Shown here: in pieces, positions 8,149-16,895 of the stretch
Position numbering within the stretch: the stretch's first letter is position 1
Layout: every line of letters begins with the position of its first letter
Origin: VKMB-3413 sp041027365
GTDB taxonomy: Bacteria > Pseudomonadota > Alphaproteobacteria > Rhizobiales > Rhizobiaceae
Reading direction: 5' to 3'
Assembly (NCBI RefSeq): GCF_041027365.1
Contig: NZ_JBFTEH010000005.1
Span: 1 to 64,000, forward strand
Length of the DNA: 64,000 nucleotides
The notes under the pieces: generated by a model
Seen by the model: only the letters and a program-made list of their open reading frames with translations
What the model was told of the DNA's origin: nothing
Databases searched by the model: none
Made by a program: the position numbers and the translations under genes

Positions 8149-9567
8149 ATGGCTTCATCCGATCAGCCGCCCTACCGCCGGCCGCTGCGCCAGCCCGCCG
8201 TCTGGGGGTGGATGGGCTTCGACTTCGCCGCCCAGCCCTTCTTCACCGTCGTCATCACCTTCGTCTTCGGACCCTATTTCGTCTCGCAGCTCGCGCCGGA
8301 CGCGGCGACGGGCCAGGCCTGGTGGGCCTTCGCCGCGACGGTGGCCGGCATCGTCGTCGCGATCGGCTCGCCGCTGCTCGGCGCGATCGCCGACCGGGCG
8401 GGGCCGCGCAAGCCATGGATCGCCGGCCTCGCGGTCGTCCAGATCGCCGCCGTAGCGCTGCTATGGACCGCCGCTCCCGGCTCGTCGCTCGCGATCGCCG
8501 CCGCCCTGATGGTCCTCGCCCAGATCGCCGCGGAGTTCTCCGTGGTCTTCAACGACGCCATGCTCCCGCGCCTCGTCCACAAGGACGAGATCGGCCGCGT
8601 CTCCAACGTCGCCTGGGGCTTCGGCTATGCCGGCGGCATCGTCTTCCTGATCCTGGCGCTCGCCTTCCTCGCGGGGTCGCCGCAGACCGGACGGACGCTG
8701 CTCGGCCTCGTCCCGCTCTTCGGCCTCGATCCCGCGACCGGGGAAGGCGCGCGGGCCACCGGGCCGCTTTCGGGCCTCTGGTATCTCGTCTTCGTCCTGC
8801 CGATGTTCCTGCTGACGCCCGACCGCCCGCGCGCCAAGAAGGTCGCTGCGGCGGTGACGGGCAGTCTCGGCGACCTCGCCGCCACCTTCCGCGAGGTCCG
8901 GCGGCGCCCTGCCCTCTTCCGCTTCCTGCTCGCGCGCATGCTCTATCAGGACGGGCTCAACGCCCTCCTCGTCCTCGGCGGTGCCTTCGCGGCCGGCATG
9001 TTCGGCTGGACAATCACCGAAAGCGGCCTCTTCGGCATCATCCTCAACGTCACCGCCATCCTCGGCTGCCTCGGCGCCAGCGTGCTCGACGCGCGGCTGG
9101 GGTCGAAGCCGGTGGTGGCGCTGTCGATCCTCTGCCTCGTCGTCGCCACCCTCGGCATCGTCTCGACATCGCCAAGCTCCACGCTTTTCGGCCTCCTCGC
9201 CTTCGCGCCCTCGCACGCCACCGGCTTCTTCGCGACGCCGGCGGAGAAGAGCTACATCGTCTTCGGCCTCCTGATCGGCCTCGCCTTCGGGCCGGTGCAG
9301 GCATCCTCGCGCTCCTGGCTGGCGCAATCCGTGACCGCCGAGGAGGCGGGGCGCTATTTCGGTTTCTACGCCCTGATCGGACGGGCGACGTCCTTCCTCG
9401 CGCCCGCCGCCGTCTCTGCCCTGACCGCCTTCGCCGCGACCCGCACCGACCCGACGAGCGCCGCACGCATCGGCATGTCGGCGCTGATCGTCTTCTTCAT
9501 CGTCGGGCTCGCGATCCTCTGGACCACGAAGGGCCCGAGCACCCGGGCGGAAAGGCCCCTCGCTTAG
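8149..9567 (+). CDS. MFS transporter, UMF1/Atg22-like family
   Basis: The 472-residue membrane protein has about 12 hydrophobic segments. Its N-terminus, PAVWGWMGFDFAAQPFF, is typical of the UMF1 (vacuole effluxer Atg22-like) branch of the major facilitator superfamily, and the loop GAIADRAGPRKPW matches the MFS A-motif position. Bacterial members are proton-driven exporters of unknown solutes; amino acids or sugars have been proposed. It stands alone behind a repeat-filled spacer. The start ATG at 8149 leads directly into the family N-terminus. Confidence 0.88.
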   Translation: MASSDQPPYRRPLRQPAVWGWMGFDFAAQPFFTVVITFVFGPYFVSQLAPDAATGQAWWAFAATVAGIVVAIGSPLLGAIADRAGPRKPWIAGLAVVQIAAVALLWTAAPGSSLAIAAALMVLAQIAAEFSVVFNDAMLPRLVHKDEIGRVSNVAWGFGYAGGIVFLILALAFLAGSPQTGRTLLGLVPLFGLDPATGEGARATGPLSGLWYLVFVLPMFLLTPDRPRAKKVAAAVTGSLGDLAATFREVRRRPALFRFLLARMLYQDGLNALLVLGGAFAAGMFGWTITESGLFGIILNVTAILGCLGASVLDARLGSKPVVALSILCLVVATLGIVSTSPSSTLFGLLAFAPSHATGFFATPAEKSYIVFGLLIGLAFGPVQASSRSWLAQSVTAEEAGRYFGFYALIGRATSFLAPAAVSALTAFAATRTDPTSAARIGMSALIVFFIVGLAILWTTKGPSTRAERPLA

Positions 9568-9836
9568 GGCTCGACAGGTTTCGGAAGGCGCGTGGCGGCC
9601 CGACGTGCGATGGCCTGCGCAATTTCCGAGGCGGCCGATCACGACCTCGCGCGTCCACCGGCAATTCGGCCTGCGCCTCCCGCCGACCGGTGGGCGGCTA
9701 ACGGTCTGGCGGCTCGCCGCTTCGCAAAGCGCACTATGTCCCGGAGCAATTCCCGTTTGACGAGCGGCGACGGGTCCGCCCTGCCCGGGCGTTCGACGCT
9801 CGCCATTCCCCAGACAGTGGAGACGATGCCCGCCCC

Positions 9837-10862
9837 ATGCAGTCCGATCTCGTGAGAAACCGGCTGCTCGCGGTCATCGCCGCCGTGGTCCTGATCGCCG
9901 CCCTGCGCTGGGCCTATCCGGTCGTCATGCCGCTGGTCGTGGCGGTGTTCATCATCGCGGCGGCCTGGCCGATCCGCAAGTTGTTCCCCGGCAGCATGCC
10001 GGCGGTGATCAGCTATGGCGGGACGATGATCGTCCTCTTCGTCATCATGGCGGTGTTCTTCGCCGCGATCTACTATTCGATCGCGGAGGTGGCGACGACC
10101 TTCATCGCCCATGACGACCGCTTCCGCGCGCTCTATGCGCAATATGTCAACTGGGCGAGGCCGAAGGGCTTGCCGACGCTCGACGGCTCCGGCGGCTACG
10201 ACCGGCTGCTCGCGATCGGCCGCACGCTGGCCGCCGACCTCTACACCTTCCTGACCTATCTCGGCATGATCTCGGTCATCGTCGTCCTCGGCTTTCCCGA
10301 AGTGCCGGCGATGGCCCGCAAGGTCCGTGACCGCTTCGCGCGCAGCGAAAACATCGAGATCGCCTCGACGGTCACCGAGATCGCCGGGAGCATCCAGCAA
10401 TATCTGGCGATGACGGTCCTCTCCAGCCTCATCACCGGCGTCGCCTGCGGGCTGTGGTCGCTGGCGGTCGGGCTGGAGCTCGCACTGATCTGGGGGATTC
10501 TCAACTTCCTCCTGAACTTCATCCCCGTCGTCGGCAATATCGTCGGCGTCATCCCGCCGACGCTCTACGCCTTCATCCAGTTCGACGGCTTCACCATGCC
10601 GCTGGTGATCTTCGGCGGCTTCCTGGTGCTGCAGCTCGTCATCAGCAACTTCGTCTATCCGATGCTGCAGAGCCACGGCCTGTCGATGCCGCCGGTGACG
10701 ATCATCGTCTCGCTGCTCTTCTGGGGCTGGCTCTGGGGCTTTGCCGGCGGTCTCCTCGCGGTGCCGCTGACGGCCGTCCTGGTGATCGTCGGGCGGCGCC
10801 TCGACACGACGCGCAAGTTCGCGCTGGTCCTCGGTCAGGAGGAAGGCGCGGAAGACGGGTAG
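9837..10862 (+). CDS. AI-2E family (PerM-like) membrane transporter
   Basis: The 341-residue product has the AI-2E/PerM layout: two N-terminal membrane helices (VIAAVVLIAALRWAYPVVM), a hydrophilic region around residues 95-125, and a C-terminal run of helices with GILNFLLNFIPVVGNIVGVIPP, the best conserved block of the family. Members export small molecules or ions; the substrate here is unknown. It is a single gene, convergent with the aminotransferase at 10932. The start ATG at 9837 is the first in a frame that is hydrophobic from the outset. Confidence 0.88.
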   Translation: MQSDLVRNRLLAVIAAVVLIAALRWAYPVVMPLVVAVFIIAAAWPIRKLFPGSMPAVISYGGTMIVLFVIMAVFFAAIYYSIAEVATTFIAHDDRFRALYAQYVNWARPKGLPTLDGSGGYDRLLAIGRTLAADLYTFLTYLGMISVIVVLGFPEVPAMARKVRDRFARSENIEIASTVTEIAGSIQQYLAMTVLSSLITGVACGLWSLAVGLELALIWGILNFLLNFIPVVGNIVGVIPPTLYAFIQFDGFTMPLVIFGGFLVLQLVISNFVYPMLQSHGLSMPPVTIIVSLLFWGWLWGFAGGLLAVPLTAVLVIVGRRLDTTRKFALVLGQEEGAEDG

Positions 10863-10931
10863 GCCGACGCGGAAAGGCCGAGCATAACGCCCGGCCTCCC
10901 TTGCCTCGATCCGTCGAAGATGCGCTGCGGC

Positions 10932-12386
10932 TCACCGCATCTGCGACTTCACGAAGTCCTTGACGATCGCGACGATCCCCCGCGAGAGCAGGCTGTCCAG
11001 CGCCTCGCAGAACTGGTCGACATGCTCCTCGCCGCAGATCAGCGGCGGCTCCAGCCGGATGACGTTGCGGTTGTATTCGGTGAAGGCGACCAGAACGTCG
11101 TAGTCCCGAAGCAGCAGCGCCCCGATGAAGCCGGACAGCGAGCCCTTCAGCTTGTCGTCGAGGATCGCCACCATCGGGCGCAGCGCCAGCGGCAGCGTCC
11201 GGGAGAAATCCTGGAACTCCAGTCCGATCATCAGGCCCTGGCCGCGGACCTCCTTGATGATCTGGGGATACTTCGCCTGGATCGCCTGCAGCCGCTCGAG
11301 CAGGTACGCGCCGGTCTCGGCTGAGTTGCCGATCAGGTCCTCGTCGTAGAGGACGTTGAGGCCCTCGATCGCGGTGACGCAGGCCTCGCCGATGCCGCCG
11401 AAGGTCGCCTGGGCGTGGATCATCGCGGTCTTCGGCGTGCCGTAGGCCTTCATGTAGACCTCGCGCCTGGCGATCATCGCGCCGACCGCCGCCTTGCCGG
11501 CGCCGAGCGACTTGGCGAGCGCGGTCACGTCCGGCACGACGCCGTGATGCTCGAAGGCGTAGAACTTGCCGGTGCGCCCGTAGCCGCACTGCACCTCGTC
11601 GGCGACCCAGAGCACGTTGTGCCGGTCGCAGAGCGCGCGAACGCCCTGCCAGTATTCGGTCGGCGCGCCGATGATGCCGCCGCCGCCCTGCACGGTCTCG
11701 AGCACGACAACGCCGATGTCGCTGTCGTTCTCGATCGCCCGCTTCAGCGCATCGAGGTCGCCGAACGGCACCTTGACCCGGTTGTCGACCAGCTGGAACT
11801 CGCCCTGGTAGAGCGTCGAGTCGGTGATCGAGAGGACGCCCTTCGACTTGCCGTGGAAGGAGTTCTCGGCATGGACGATCTTGCAGTTCTTGCGGCCGGA
11901 AGCCCGCTCGGCGACCTTGATCGCCGCTTCCATCGCTTCGGACCCGGTGGAGCCGAGGAACACCATGTCGAGGTCGCCCGGCGAGCAGGCGGCGATGTTC
12001 TTCGCCAGCGCCACGGCATATTGCGACAGGAAGGCGATGGCGATCTCGTGGCGCTTCTCGTCCTGGAAGCGCTCGCGCGCCGCCAGGATCCGCGGATGGT
12101 TGTGGCCATGCGCCAGCGAGCCGAAGCCGCCGAAGAAGTCGAGGATCTTCCGGCCGTTCTGGTCGATGTAGAACATCCCCTCGGCCCGCTCGATCTTCAC
12201 CTTGTGGAAGCCGAGCAGCTTCATGAAGTGGAACTGGCCGGGGTTGATGTGATCCTTGAACAGGTCGGCCATGGTCTGGACGTCGAGGGCCTTGGCGTCC
12301 TCGACGGAGAGAAGGTCGGGCTTTTTCGGACCGTTGTGGAACGGCTGGTTCATCGCCGGCGCGGCGACGGTGGGACGGTCGAGCAT
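10932..12386 (-). CDS. Class III PLP-dependent aminotransferase, last gene of the lipid-linked sugar cluster
   Basis: The product is about 484 residues. It shows the class III (acetylornithine/HpnO-like) fold signatures: FLGSTGSEAMEAAIK for phosphate binding, the VADEV aspartate that contacts the PLP ring nitrogen, and ALAKSLGAGKAAVG with the Schiff-base lysine near residue 292. I chose ATG 12386 because AGGA lies 8 bases upstream; an ATG at 12401, overlapping the stop of the previous gene as ATGA, would add five residues. Its place behind an epimerase, flippase-like protein, DprE1-like oxidase and UbiA protein suggests it aminates a keto-sugar or related intermediate on a lipid carrier. Its substrate is not known; an ordinary amino-acid role is the alternative. 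Confidence 0.85.
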   Translation of the reverse strand: MLDRPTVAAPAMNQPFHNGPKKPDLLSVEDAKALDVQTMADLFKDHINPGQFHFMKLLGFHKVKIERAEGMFYIDQNGRKILDFFGGFGSLAHGHNHPRILAARERFQDEKRHEIAIAFLSQYAVALAKNIAACSPGDLDMVFLGSTGSEAMEAAIKVAERASGRKNCKIVHAENSFHGKSKGVLSITDSTLYQGEFQLVDNRVKVPFGDLDALKRAIENDSDIGVVVLETVQGGGGIIGAPTEYWQGVRALCDRHNVLWVADEVQCGYGRTGKFYAFEHHGVVPDVTALAKSLGAGKAAVGAMIARREVYMKAYGTPKTAMIHAQATFGGIGEACVTAIEGLNVLYDEDLIGNSAETGAYLLERLQAIQAKYPQIIKEVRGQGLMIGLEFQDFSRTLPLALRPMVAILDDKLKGSLSGFIGALLLRDYDVLVAFTEYNRNVIRLEPPLICGEEHVDQFCEALDSLLSRGIVAIVKDFVKSQMR

Positions 12387-12397
12387 GGCGGTGGTCC

Positions 12398-13411
12398 TCA
12401 TTCGGCCGGCTGGGTGAAGCCGGCGTGCGCATGGGCGTCGCCGAAGCGCTTGGCCCGATATTCGGAATAGGCGGCGATCAGCATGTCCTCGTCGCGGTAC
12501 TGCGGCACCCAGTTAAGGTCGCGCTTGCCCTTGGATACGTCGAGCACGCATTCCTCGTCGGCGATGAGGTACTGCTCCGGGTCCATCAGCGGCTTGTTGA
12601 GGAGGTCGAGGAAGTCGAGCGTGCGCTTGACCGCCCAGGCCGGGGTCGGCACCAGGAACGACTTCGAGCCGGCATGGCGGATCAGGTCGCCGAGGAGCTT
12701 CCTGACCGGCGGCGGGTTCAGCGAGCCGAGATTGTAGGCCTCGTTCGGCACGCCCGCCTTCCAGGCGAGGCGTGCGGCCTCGGCGCAGTCGAACACCGAG
12801 ATGAACTGGTAGGGGTTCTTGCCCGACCCGATCATCGGGACCGGCAGGTTGTGGTCGATCAGCTTGAACAGCTTCTCCAGGATGCCGAGCCGCCCCGGGC
12901 CGATGATCAGGCGCGGGCGGAACAGCGAGATGTTCATGCCGCGCTTGCGCCACTCGGCCGCCAGCACCTCGGTGTCCTGCTTCGACTGGCCGTATTCGCC
13001 GAGCGGGGCGACCGGGTGGTCCTCGGTCATCGGCGTCGTGACCGTATGGCCGTAGATCATGTCGGTGGTGAAGTGGACGAGGTTCGGCGCGCCGGCCTTG
13101 TCCATGGCGTGAATGATGTTCTGCGTCCCGAAATAGTTCACGGGATAGAAGAAGTCGTGGCGCTTCGCCCGCGGCATGATCGGCGAGAGCATCTTGGCCG
13201 ACAGGTTGTAGACCATGTCCTCCGGCCGGATCGGCAGCCTGGCGATCGCGGCCGGATCGGTCACGTCCGTGTGGACGAACTCGCAGCGCTGATAGTGCGC
13301 AAGATCGCTCTTGACGATGTCGGCGACGAGGACGCTCTCGCCGTCCTGGATCAGCTTCTGGGCGAGGTGACGGCCGACAAACCCGTCGCCGCCGAAGAGG
13401 ATGTGCTTCAT
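12398..13411 (-). CDS. NAD-dependent epimerase/dehydratase (extended SDR) of the lipid-linked sugar cluster
   Basis: The 337-residue product starts MKHILFGGDGFVGRHLAQ, with the dinucleotide-binding GGxGFVG loop (residues 7-13). It has TTD at 115-117 and the catalytic YGQSK (Y140, K144). Family members epimerise, dehydrate or reduce nucleotide- or lipid-bound sugars. Here it could act as the keto-reductase partner (DprE2 role) of the DprE1-like oxidase, although classic DprE2 is a shorter SDR. The start overlaps the stop of the EmrE-like gene as ATGA, and its own stop overlaps the alternative aminotransferase start, so translation is probably coupled along the row. The frame continues upstream but only as an overlap. 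Confidence 0.88.
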   Translation of the reverse strand: MKHILFGGDGFVGRHLAQKLIQDGESVLVADIVKSDLAHYQRCEFVHTDVTDPAAIARLPIRPEDMVYNLSAKMLSPIMPRAKRHDFFYPVNYFGTQNIIHAMDKAGAPNLVHFTTDMIYGHTVTTPMTEDHPVAPLGEYGQSKQDTEVLAAEWRKRGMNISLFRPRLIIGPGRLGILEKLFKLIDHNLPVPMIGSGKNPYQFISVFDCAEAARLAWKAGVPNEAYNLGSLNPPPVRKLLGDLIRHAGSKSFLVPTPAWAVKRTLDFLDLLNKPLMDPEQYLIADEECVLDVSKGKRDLNWVPQYRDEDMLIAAYSEYRAKRFGDAHAHAGFTQPAE

Positions 13412-13848
13412 CGGGAAACCTCGTGGACACTCGGATGGGAGGAAAGCTCGGCGACGGACGTCTCGCCGTGGATCTTGGAGCCGCTCTGGGCGATGCAGAT
13501 CGTGCCGAGGCAGATCAGGCCGATACCGGCGATCCGCATGCCGCCGAGGTCTTCGCCGAAGAGATACCAGGCGAGGATCGCGACCACGACATAGGCGAGC
13601 GACAGGAAGGGATAGGCGAAGGACAGCTCGACCCGCGACAGGACGAAGAGGTGCGAGGCCATTGAGATGACGAAGGTGCACAGCCCCAGGAAGACGAAGG
13701 GGCTGAAGACGATCGAGAGAATCTTCACGAGCGGGTTGACGCCGGCGAAGCTGATCGGCCCGAGCTGCGTCATGCCGTATTTCAGCATCAGCTGCGCCGC
13801 GGCATTGGTGAACACGGTAAACAGAATGAACGGGATGTATTTGACCAT
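13408..13848 (-). CDS. Small EmrE/ArnE-like membrane transporter, candidate lipid-linked sugar flippase
   Basis: The 146-residue protein has four membrane segments: YIPFILFTVFTNAAAQLML, a segment near 45-70, SFAYPFLSLAYVVVAILAWY, and MRIAGIGLICLGTICI. This is the layout of the small multidrug resistance/ArnE-ArnF group within the DMT superfamily. ArnE/ArnF flip undecaprenyl-phosphate aminoarabinose, which makes a flippase role attractive here because the flanking genes look like lipid-linked pentose enzymes. The hydrophilic tail of about 25 residues is unusual. It ends in an ATGA overlap with the epimerase start. Drug export is the alternative reading. Confidence 0.82.
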   Translation of the reverse strand: MVKYIPFILFTVFTNAAAQLMLKYGMTQLGPISFAGVNPLVKILSIVFSPFVFLGLCTFVISMASHLFVLSRVELSFAYPFLSLAYVVVAILAWYLFGEDLGGMRIAGIGLICLGTICIAQSGSKIHGETSVAELSSHPSVHEVSR

Positions 13849-13944
13849 CGGCTCGTCCTTGGCTGGAATTGGCCGGATCGAACGGCCTTTCGTGCCACTG
13901 AACTTACAGACGACCGCGAACCAATGCGTTAAGACACTTGACTT

Positions 13945-15378
13945 TCAGGCGAAGTGACGAGACGATTCACGAGCGACGGTAAATGAACTGTCGCGGAATT
14001 CATGACAATTGCTTGCATTGATCTGTCCGAGGGCGGCGTCGCGCTCCAGAAGCGTCTGGCCGGTGCGGCGCCAGAAGTCGGACATAATCGCGGGGTCGCG
14101 GTGCGCGGCGAGCTCCCGCCACTCCGGAAAGCCCGCGGCAAAGGTCGCGGGCGACATGCGGGCATCCTTGTAGGGGTTGACCGCGCCGCCGGCCGCAATC
14201 GTGATCCGGTCGAGTTCATCCAGAAGGGCGAGCGTCCTCGCGCCGCGGTGCGGAAAGTCGAGCGTCAGCGTGTAGCCGGGCCGCGGGAAGCTCAGAAGGC
14301 CCGGGCTTGAAAGTCCGCCGAAGCGCTTCAATACGGTCAGGAACGAGCCGTGGCGATGGGCCCGCGCGCAGGCGATCAGCGCCCGCACCACCGCCTCGCC
14401 GTCCTTCTCCGGCACCACGCTCTGGTGCTGGAACAGGCCGCGCGGTCCGTAGAGCCGGTTCCAGGCGCCGATCCGGTCGAGCGGATAGAAATAGCTGTCG
14501 AAGGGTACGGTTCGCTGGTGGGTCCCGCGCCGGGCCTTGCGGTAGTAGGATTGGTTGAACGCCCGCAGCGAGAGCCCGGCCAGCGGGCTCACCGGCGGCG
14601 TCAGCGGCACATGCGCCAGGGGCGGCCGGGCGACACCGCTGCGATCGCCGTGACGGGCATGGTCTCCGGCGATCAGGTGGCCGCGGCCCAGCGAGGCGCC
14701 GCCGGCGAGCGAGTCGATCCAGGCGACGGCATATTCGTGCCGCGCGTCTGCTTCCTCGGCGAGATCGAAATAGTCGGCCAGCCGGTCGAAGCGCGTCGTC
14801 GTCTCGACGATCGACAGAGACGGCACCTTCAGGAGCCGGATGGTCGCGGTGCGGATCAGGCCGGTCAGGCCCATGCCGGCGATCGTCGCCCGGAAGAGGT
14901 CGGCGTTCTGGTTCGCACTGCAGATGAGGCGGCCGCGGTCGGAGCGCTCCAGCTCGAACGAGACCACCCAGCGGCCGAAGGTGCCGCGGCGATGGTGGTT
15001 CTTGCCGTGGACGTCGTTGGCGATGGCGCCGCCGAGCGTGACGAACTGCGTCCCCGGCGTCACCGGCAGGAACCAGCCGGCCGGGGCGACATGCCGGGTG
15101 ATCTCGGACAGGAGCACGCCGACATCGGCGGTCAGCGTCCCCTCGCCCGGGTCGAAGTCGCGGATCCGCGGGCGGCAGCCGAGACGGCTGTCGATCAAGG
15201 TGCCGGCGTCGTTGTGGCAGCTGTCGCCATAGGAGCGGCCGTTGCCGAAGGGGAGGAAGCCATCCGCCGGCGCGTCCATGGCGCCAAGGCTCGTCTGAGC
15301 GGCTGCGACCGCGCTCCGCCCGGGCGCGGTCCGGATGCGGCCCCAGCTCTGATGGTCGGCGGCGGCGGCGTCACGCAT
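13945..15378 (-). CDS. DprE1-like FAD-dependent oxidase (polyprenyl-phosphoryl-ribose 2'-epimerase subunit)
   Basis: The 477-residue protein matches the order of motifs in mycobacterial DprE1: GNGRSYGD (46-52), NDVHGKNHH (121-129) with the FAD-contacting His, GMGLTGLI, FYPLDRIGAWNRLYGP, a LTVLKRFG block, and NPYKDARM with K404 matching the catalytic Lys418. DprE1 oxidises the 2'-OH of decaprenyl-phosphoryl-ribose, the first step to the arabinose donor. The residue aligned with DprE1 Cys387 is Thr372 here. Its start overlaps the end of the HAD-UbiA gene by 8 bases, which ties it to a prenyl-phosphate pathway. Alignment was done from memory of the family. Confidence 0.87.
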   Translation of the reverse strand: MRDAAAADHQSWGRIRTAPGRSAVAAAQTSLGAMDAPADGFLPFGNGRSYGDSCHNDAGTLIDSRLGCRPRIRDFDPGEGTLTADVGVLLSEITRHVAPAGWFLPVTPGTQFVTLGGAIANDVHGKNHHRRGTFGRWVVSFELERSDRGRLICSANQNADLFRATIAGMGLTGLIRTATIRLLKVPSLSIVETTTRFDRLADYFDLAEEADARHEYAVAWIDSLAGGASLGRGHLIAGDHARHGDRSGVARPPLAHVPLTPPVSPLAGLSLRAFNQSYYRKARRGTHQRTVPFDSYFYPLDRIGAWNRLYGPRGLFQHQSVVPEKDGEAVVRALIACARAHRHGSFLTVLKRFGGLSSPGLLSFPRPGYTLTLDFPHRGARTLALLDELDRITIAAGGAVNPYKDARMSPATFAAGFPEWRELAAHRDPAIMSDFWRRTGQTLLERDAALGQINASNCHEFRDSSFTVARESSRHFA

Positions 15379-16807
15379 AGGCGGCCAGCACGAACATCAC
15401 GCCGCCGATGGCGACCATCATCTGGCTGCGCCAGTCGCGCAGGATGAAGACGACCGGGTCGTCGTGCATCTGCTCGCGCCGCGCCAGCACCCAGATCCGC
15501 ACGATGATGTAGAGCAGGATCGGACAGATCGGCCAGACAAGCACCGGCTCTGTGTAGTGCCGCAGCACTTCCGGGCTGTTGATGTAGAGCGCCAGCACCA
15601 TCACCGAGGCGAAGCCCGAGGTCATGCCGGCCTGGGCGAGCGTTTCGAGATCCGCGTCGACATAGCCGCGGCCGGTCTTGGAGCGATGCGCGCCGACGCC
15701 GAAATCCTGCAACTCGGTATAGCGCTTCACCAGCGCCAGCGACAGGAAGAAGAACAGCGAGAAGGCGAGCAGCCAGAAGGACAGGGTGTTGTCGGTCGCC
15801 TCCGCTCCGGCGAGGATGCGCGTCGTGTAGAGCCCGGCGAGAGTCAGTACGTCGATCAGCAGCATGCGCTTGATGAAGAACGAATAGGCCGTCGTCGCGA
15901 CGAGGTAGACGAGGAGGACGGGCAGGTAGAGCGGCGGCAGGACGAGCGCGATCACCATCGCCGTCGCGAGCAGCCCCAGGGCCAGCTTCAGCCCCGTCGC
16001 GATCGGCAGCTCGCCGCTGGCGAATGGCCGGTTGCGCTTGGTCTTGTGCTTGCGGTCGGCGGTGAGGTCGAGGAGGTCGTTGAGAAGGTAGACCGCCGAA
16101 GCCGCGAACGAGAAGCTGATGAAGGCGAGGATGCCGGCGACGATCATCCCCGGATTGAAGAAGTCGTGCGTCAGGACCATCGGCACGAAGACGAGGACGT
16201 TCTTTGCCCACTGGTGCGGGCGCATCGCCTTCAGCGCGGCGCGGGCGGGCCGGCTGCCGGCGTCGATGCGGTTGGAGCCGCTGCGCCTCTGCCAGCGATG
16301 CGCGGCGCGGTCCGGCGCGACGACGGTGGCTTCCGCCGCCCGGTCGAGCAGGCAGATGTCCTCGTGCGAATTGCCGTAATAGTCGAAGCCGTCTTCGCCG
16401 CAGCTCGTCATGATGCGCTCGAGCTTGCGCTCGGCGGTGAGGTTGACCGTGTCGCCGGATGCCATCACCTCGTCGAACAGGTCGAGGTGCTCCGCCACGG
16501 CGTGGGCGAGCCGCTCGTTGGCGCCAGTCGCGAGCACGATGCGCCGGCCTTCGGCCTTGGCGCGCTGCAGCGCCTCGACGACTTCGGTGCGGTAGGGCAG
16601 CAGCGCGGCGTCGAACTCGACCGCCCGCGCCAGCTCGGCCTTCAACCGCGCCTTGCCTTCCGCCGCCCAGAGCGGCAGACGCCACATCAGCTGCGGCGAC
16701 TGCCGGGCAGCGAGGAACAGCGTCTCCCACAAGAGGTCGCTGCGTATCAGCGTGCCGTCGAGGTCGACGAAGATCGGTCGCTCCGTCTGGGGAACACGTG
16801 CATCCAC
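15371..16807 (-). CDS. HAD phosphatase-UbiA prenyltransferase fusion (DPPR synthase/phosphatase-like)
   Basis: The 478-residue product has an N-terminal HAD phosphatase domain with VDLDGTL (nucleophile D15, D17) and VLATGANERL. It is followed from about residue 185 by a UbiA membrane domain with NDLLDLTADRKH (N243, D244, D247, D251) and YSFFIKRMLLID ending at D319. That second motif resembles the YxxxLKxxxxxD of mycobacterial DPPR synthase. In mycobacteria these two activities, transfer of phosphoribose to decaprenyl phosphate and then dephosphorylation, come from separate adjacent genes. Here one polypeptide could do both. It is the first gene of the leftward cluster and overlaps the DprE1-like gene by 8 bases. 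Confidence 0.88.
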   Translation of the reverse strand: MDARVPQTERPIFVDLDGTLIRSDLLWETLFLAARQSPQLMWRLPLWAAEGKARLKAELARAVEFDAALLPYRTEVVEALQRAKAEGRRIVLATGANERLAHAVAEHLDLFDEVMASGDTVNLTAERKLERIMTSCGEDGFDYYGNSHEDICLLDRAAEATVVAPDRAAHRWQRRSGSNRIDAGSRPARAALKAMRPHQWAKNVLVFVPMVLTHDFFNPGMIVAGILAFISFSFAASAVYLLNDLLDLTADRKHKTKRNRPFASGELPIATGLKLALGLLATAMVIALVLPPLYLPVLLVYLVATTAYSFFIKRMLLIDVLTLAGLYTTRILAGAEATDNTLSFWLLAFSLFFFLSLALVKRYTELQDFGVGAHRSKTGRGYVDADLETLAQAGMTSGFASVMVLALYINSPEVLRHYTEPVLVWPICPILLYIIVRIWVLARREQMHDDPVVFILRDWRSQMMVAIGGVMFVLAAYA

Positions 16808-16895
16808 GGATAGGGCCTCCTCTTGCGCGCCCCCGCGGGCCGCATGAAGTCGACGACCGTTGTCGCCCGCTCACGTTGAGACGGCGTGAATATGG

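Noticed and set aside
9592..9855. Small plus-strand frame between the MFS and AI-2E genes
   Set aside because: It lacks a ribosome binding site, has Arg/Ala/Pro-rich composition and overlaps the start of the AI-2E gene.
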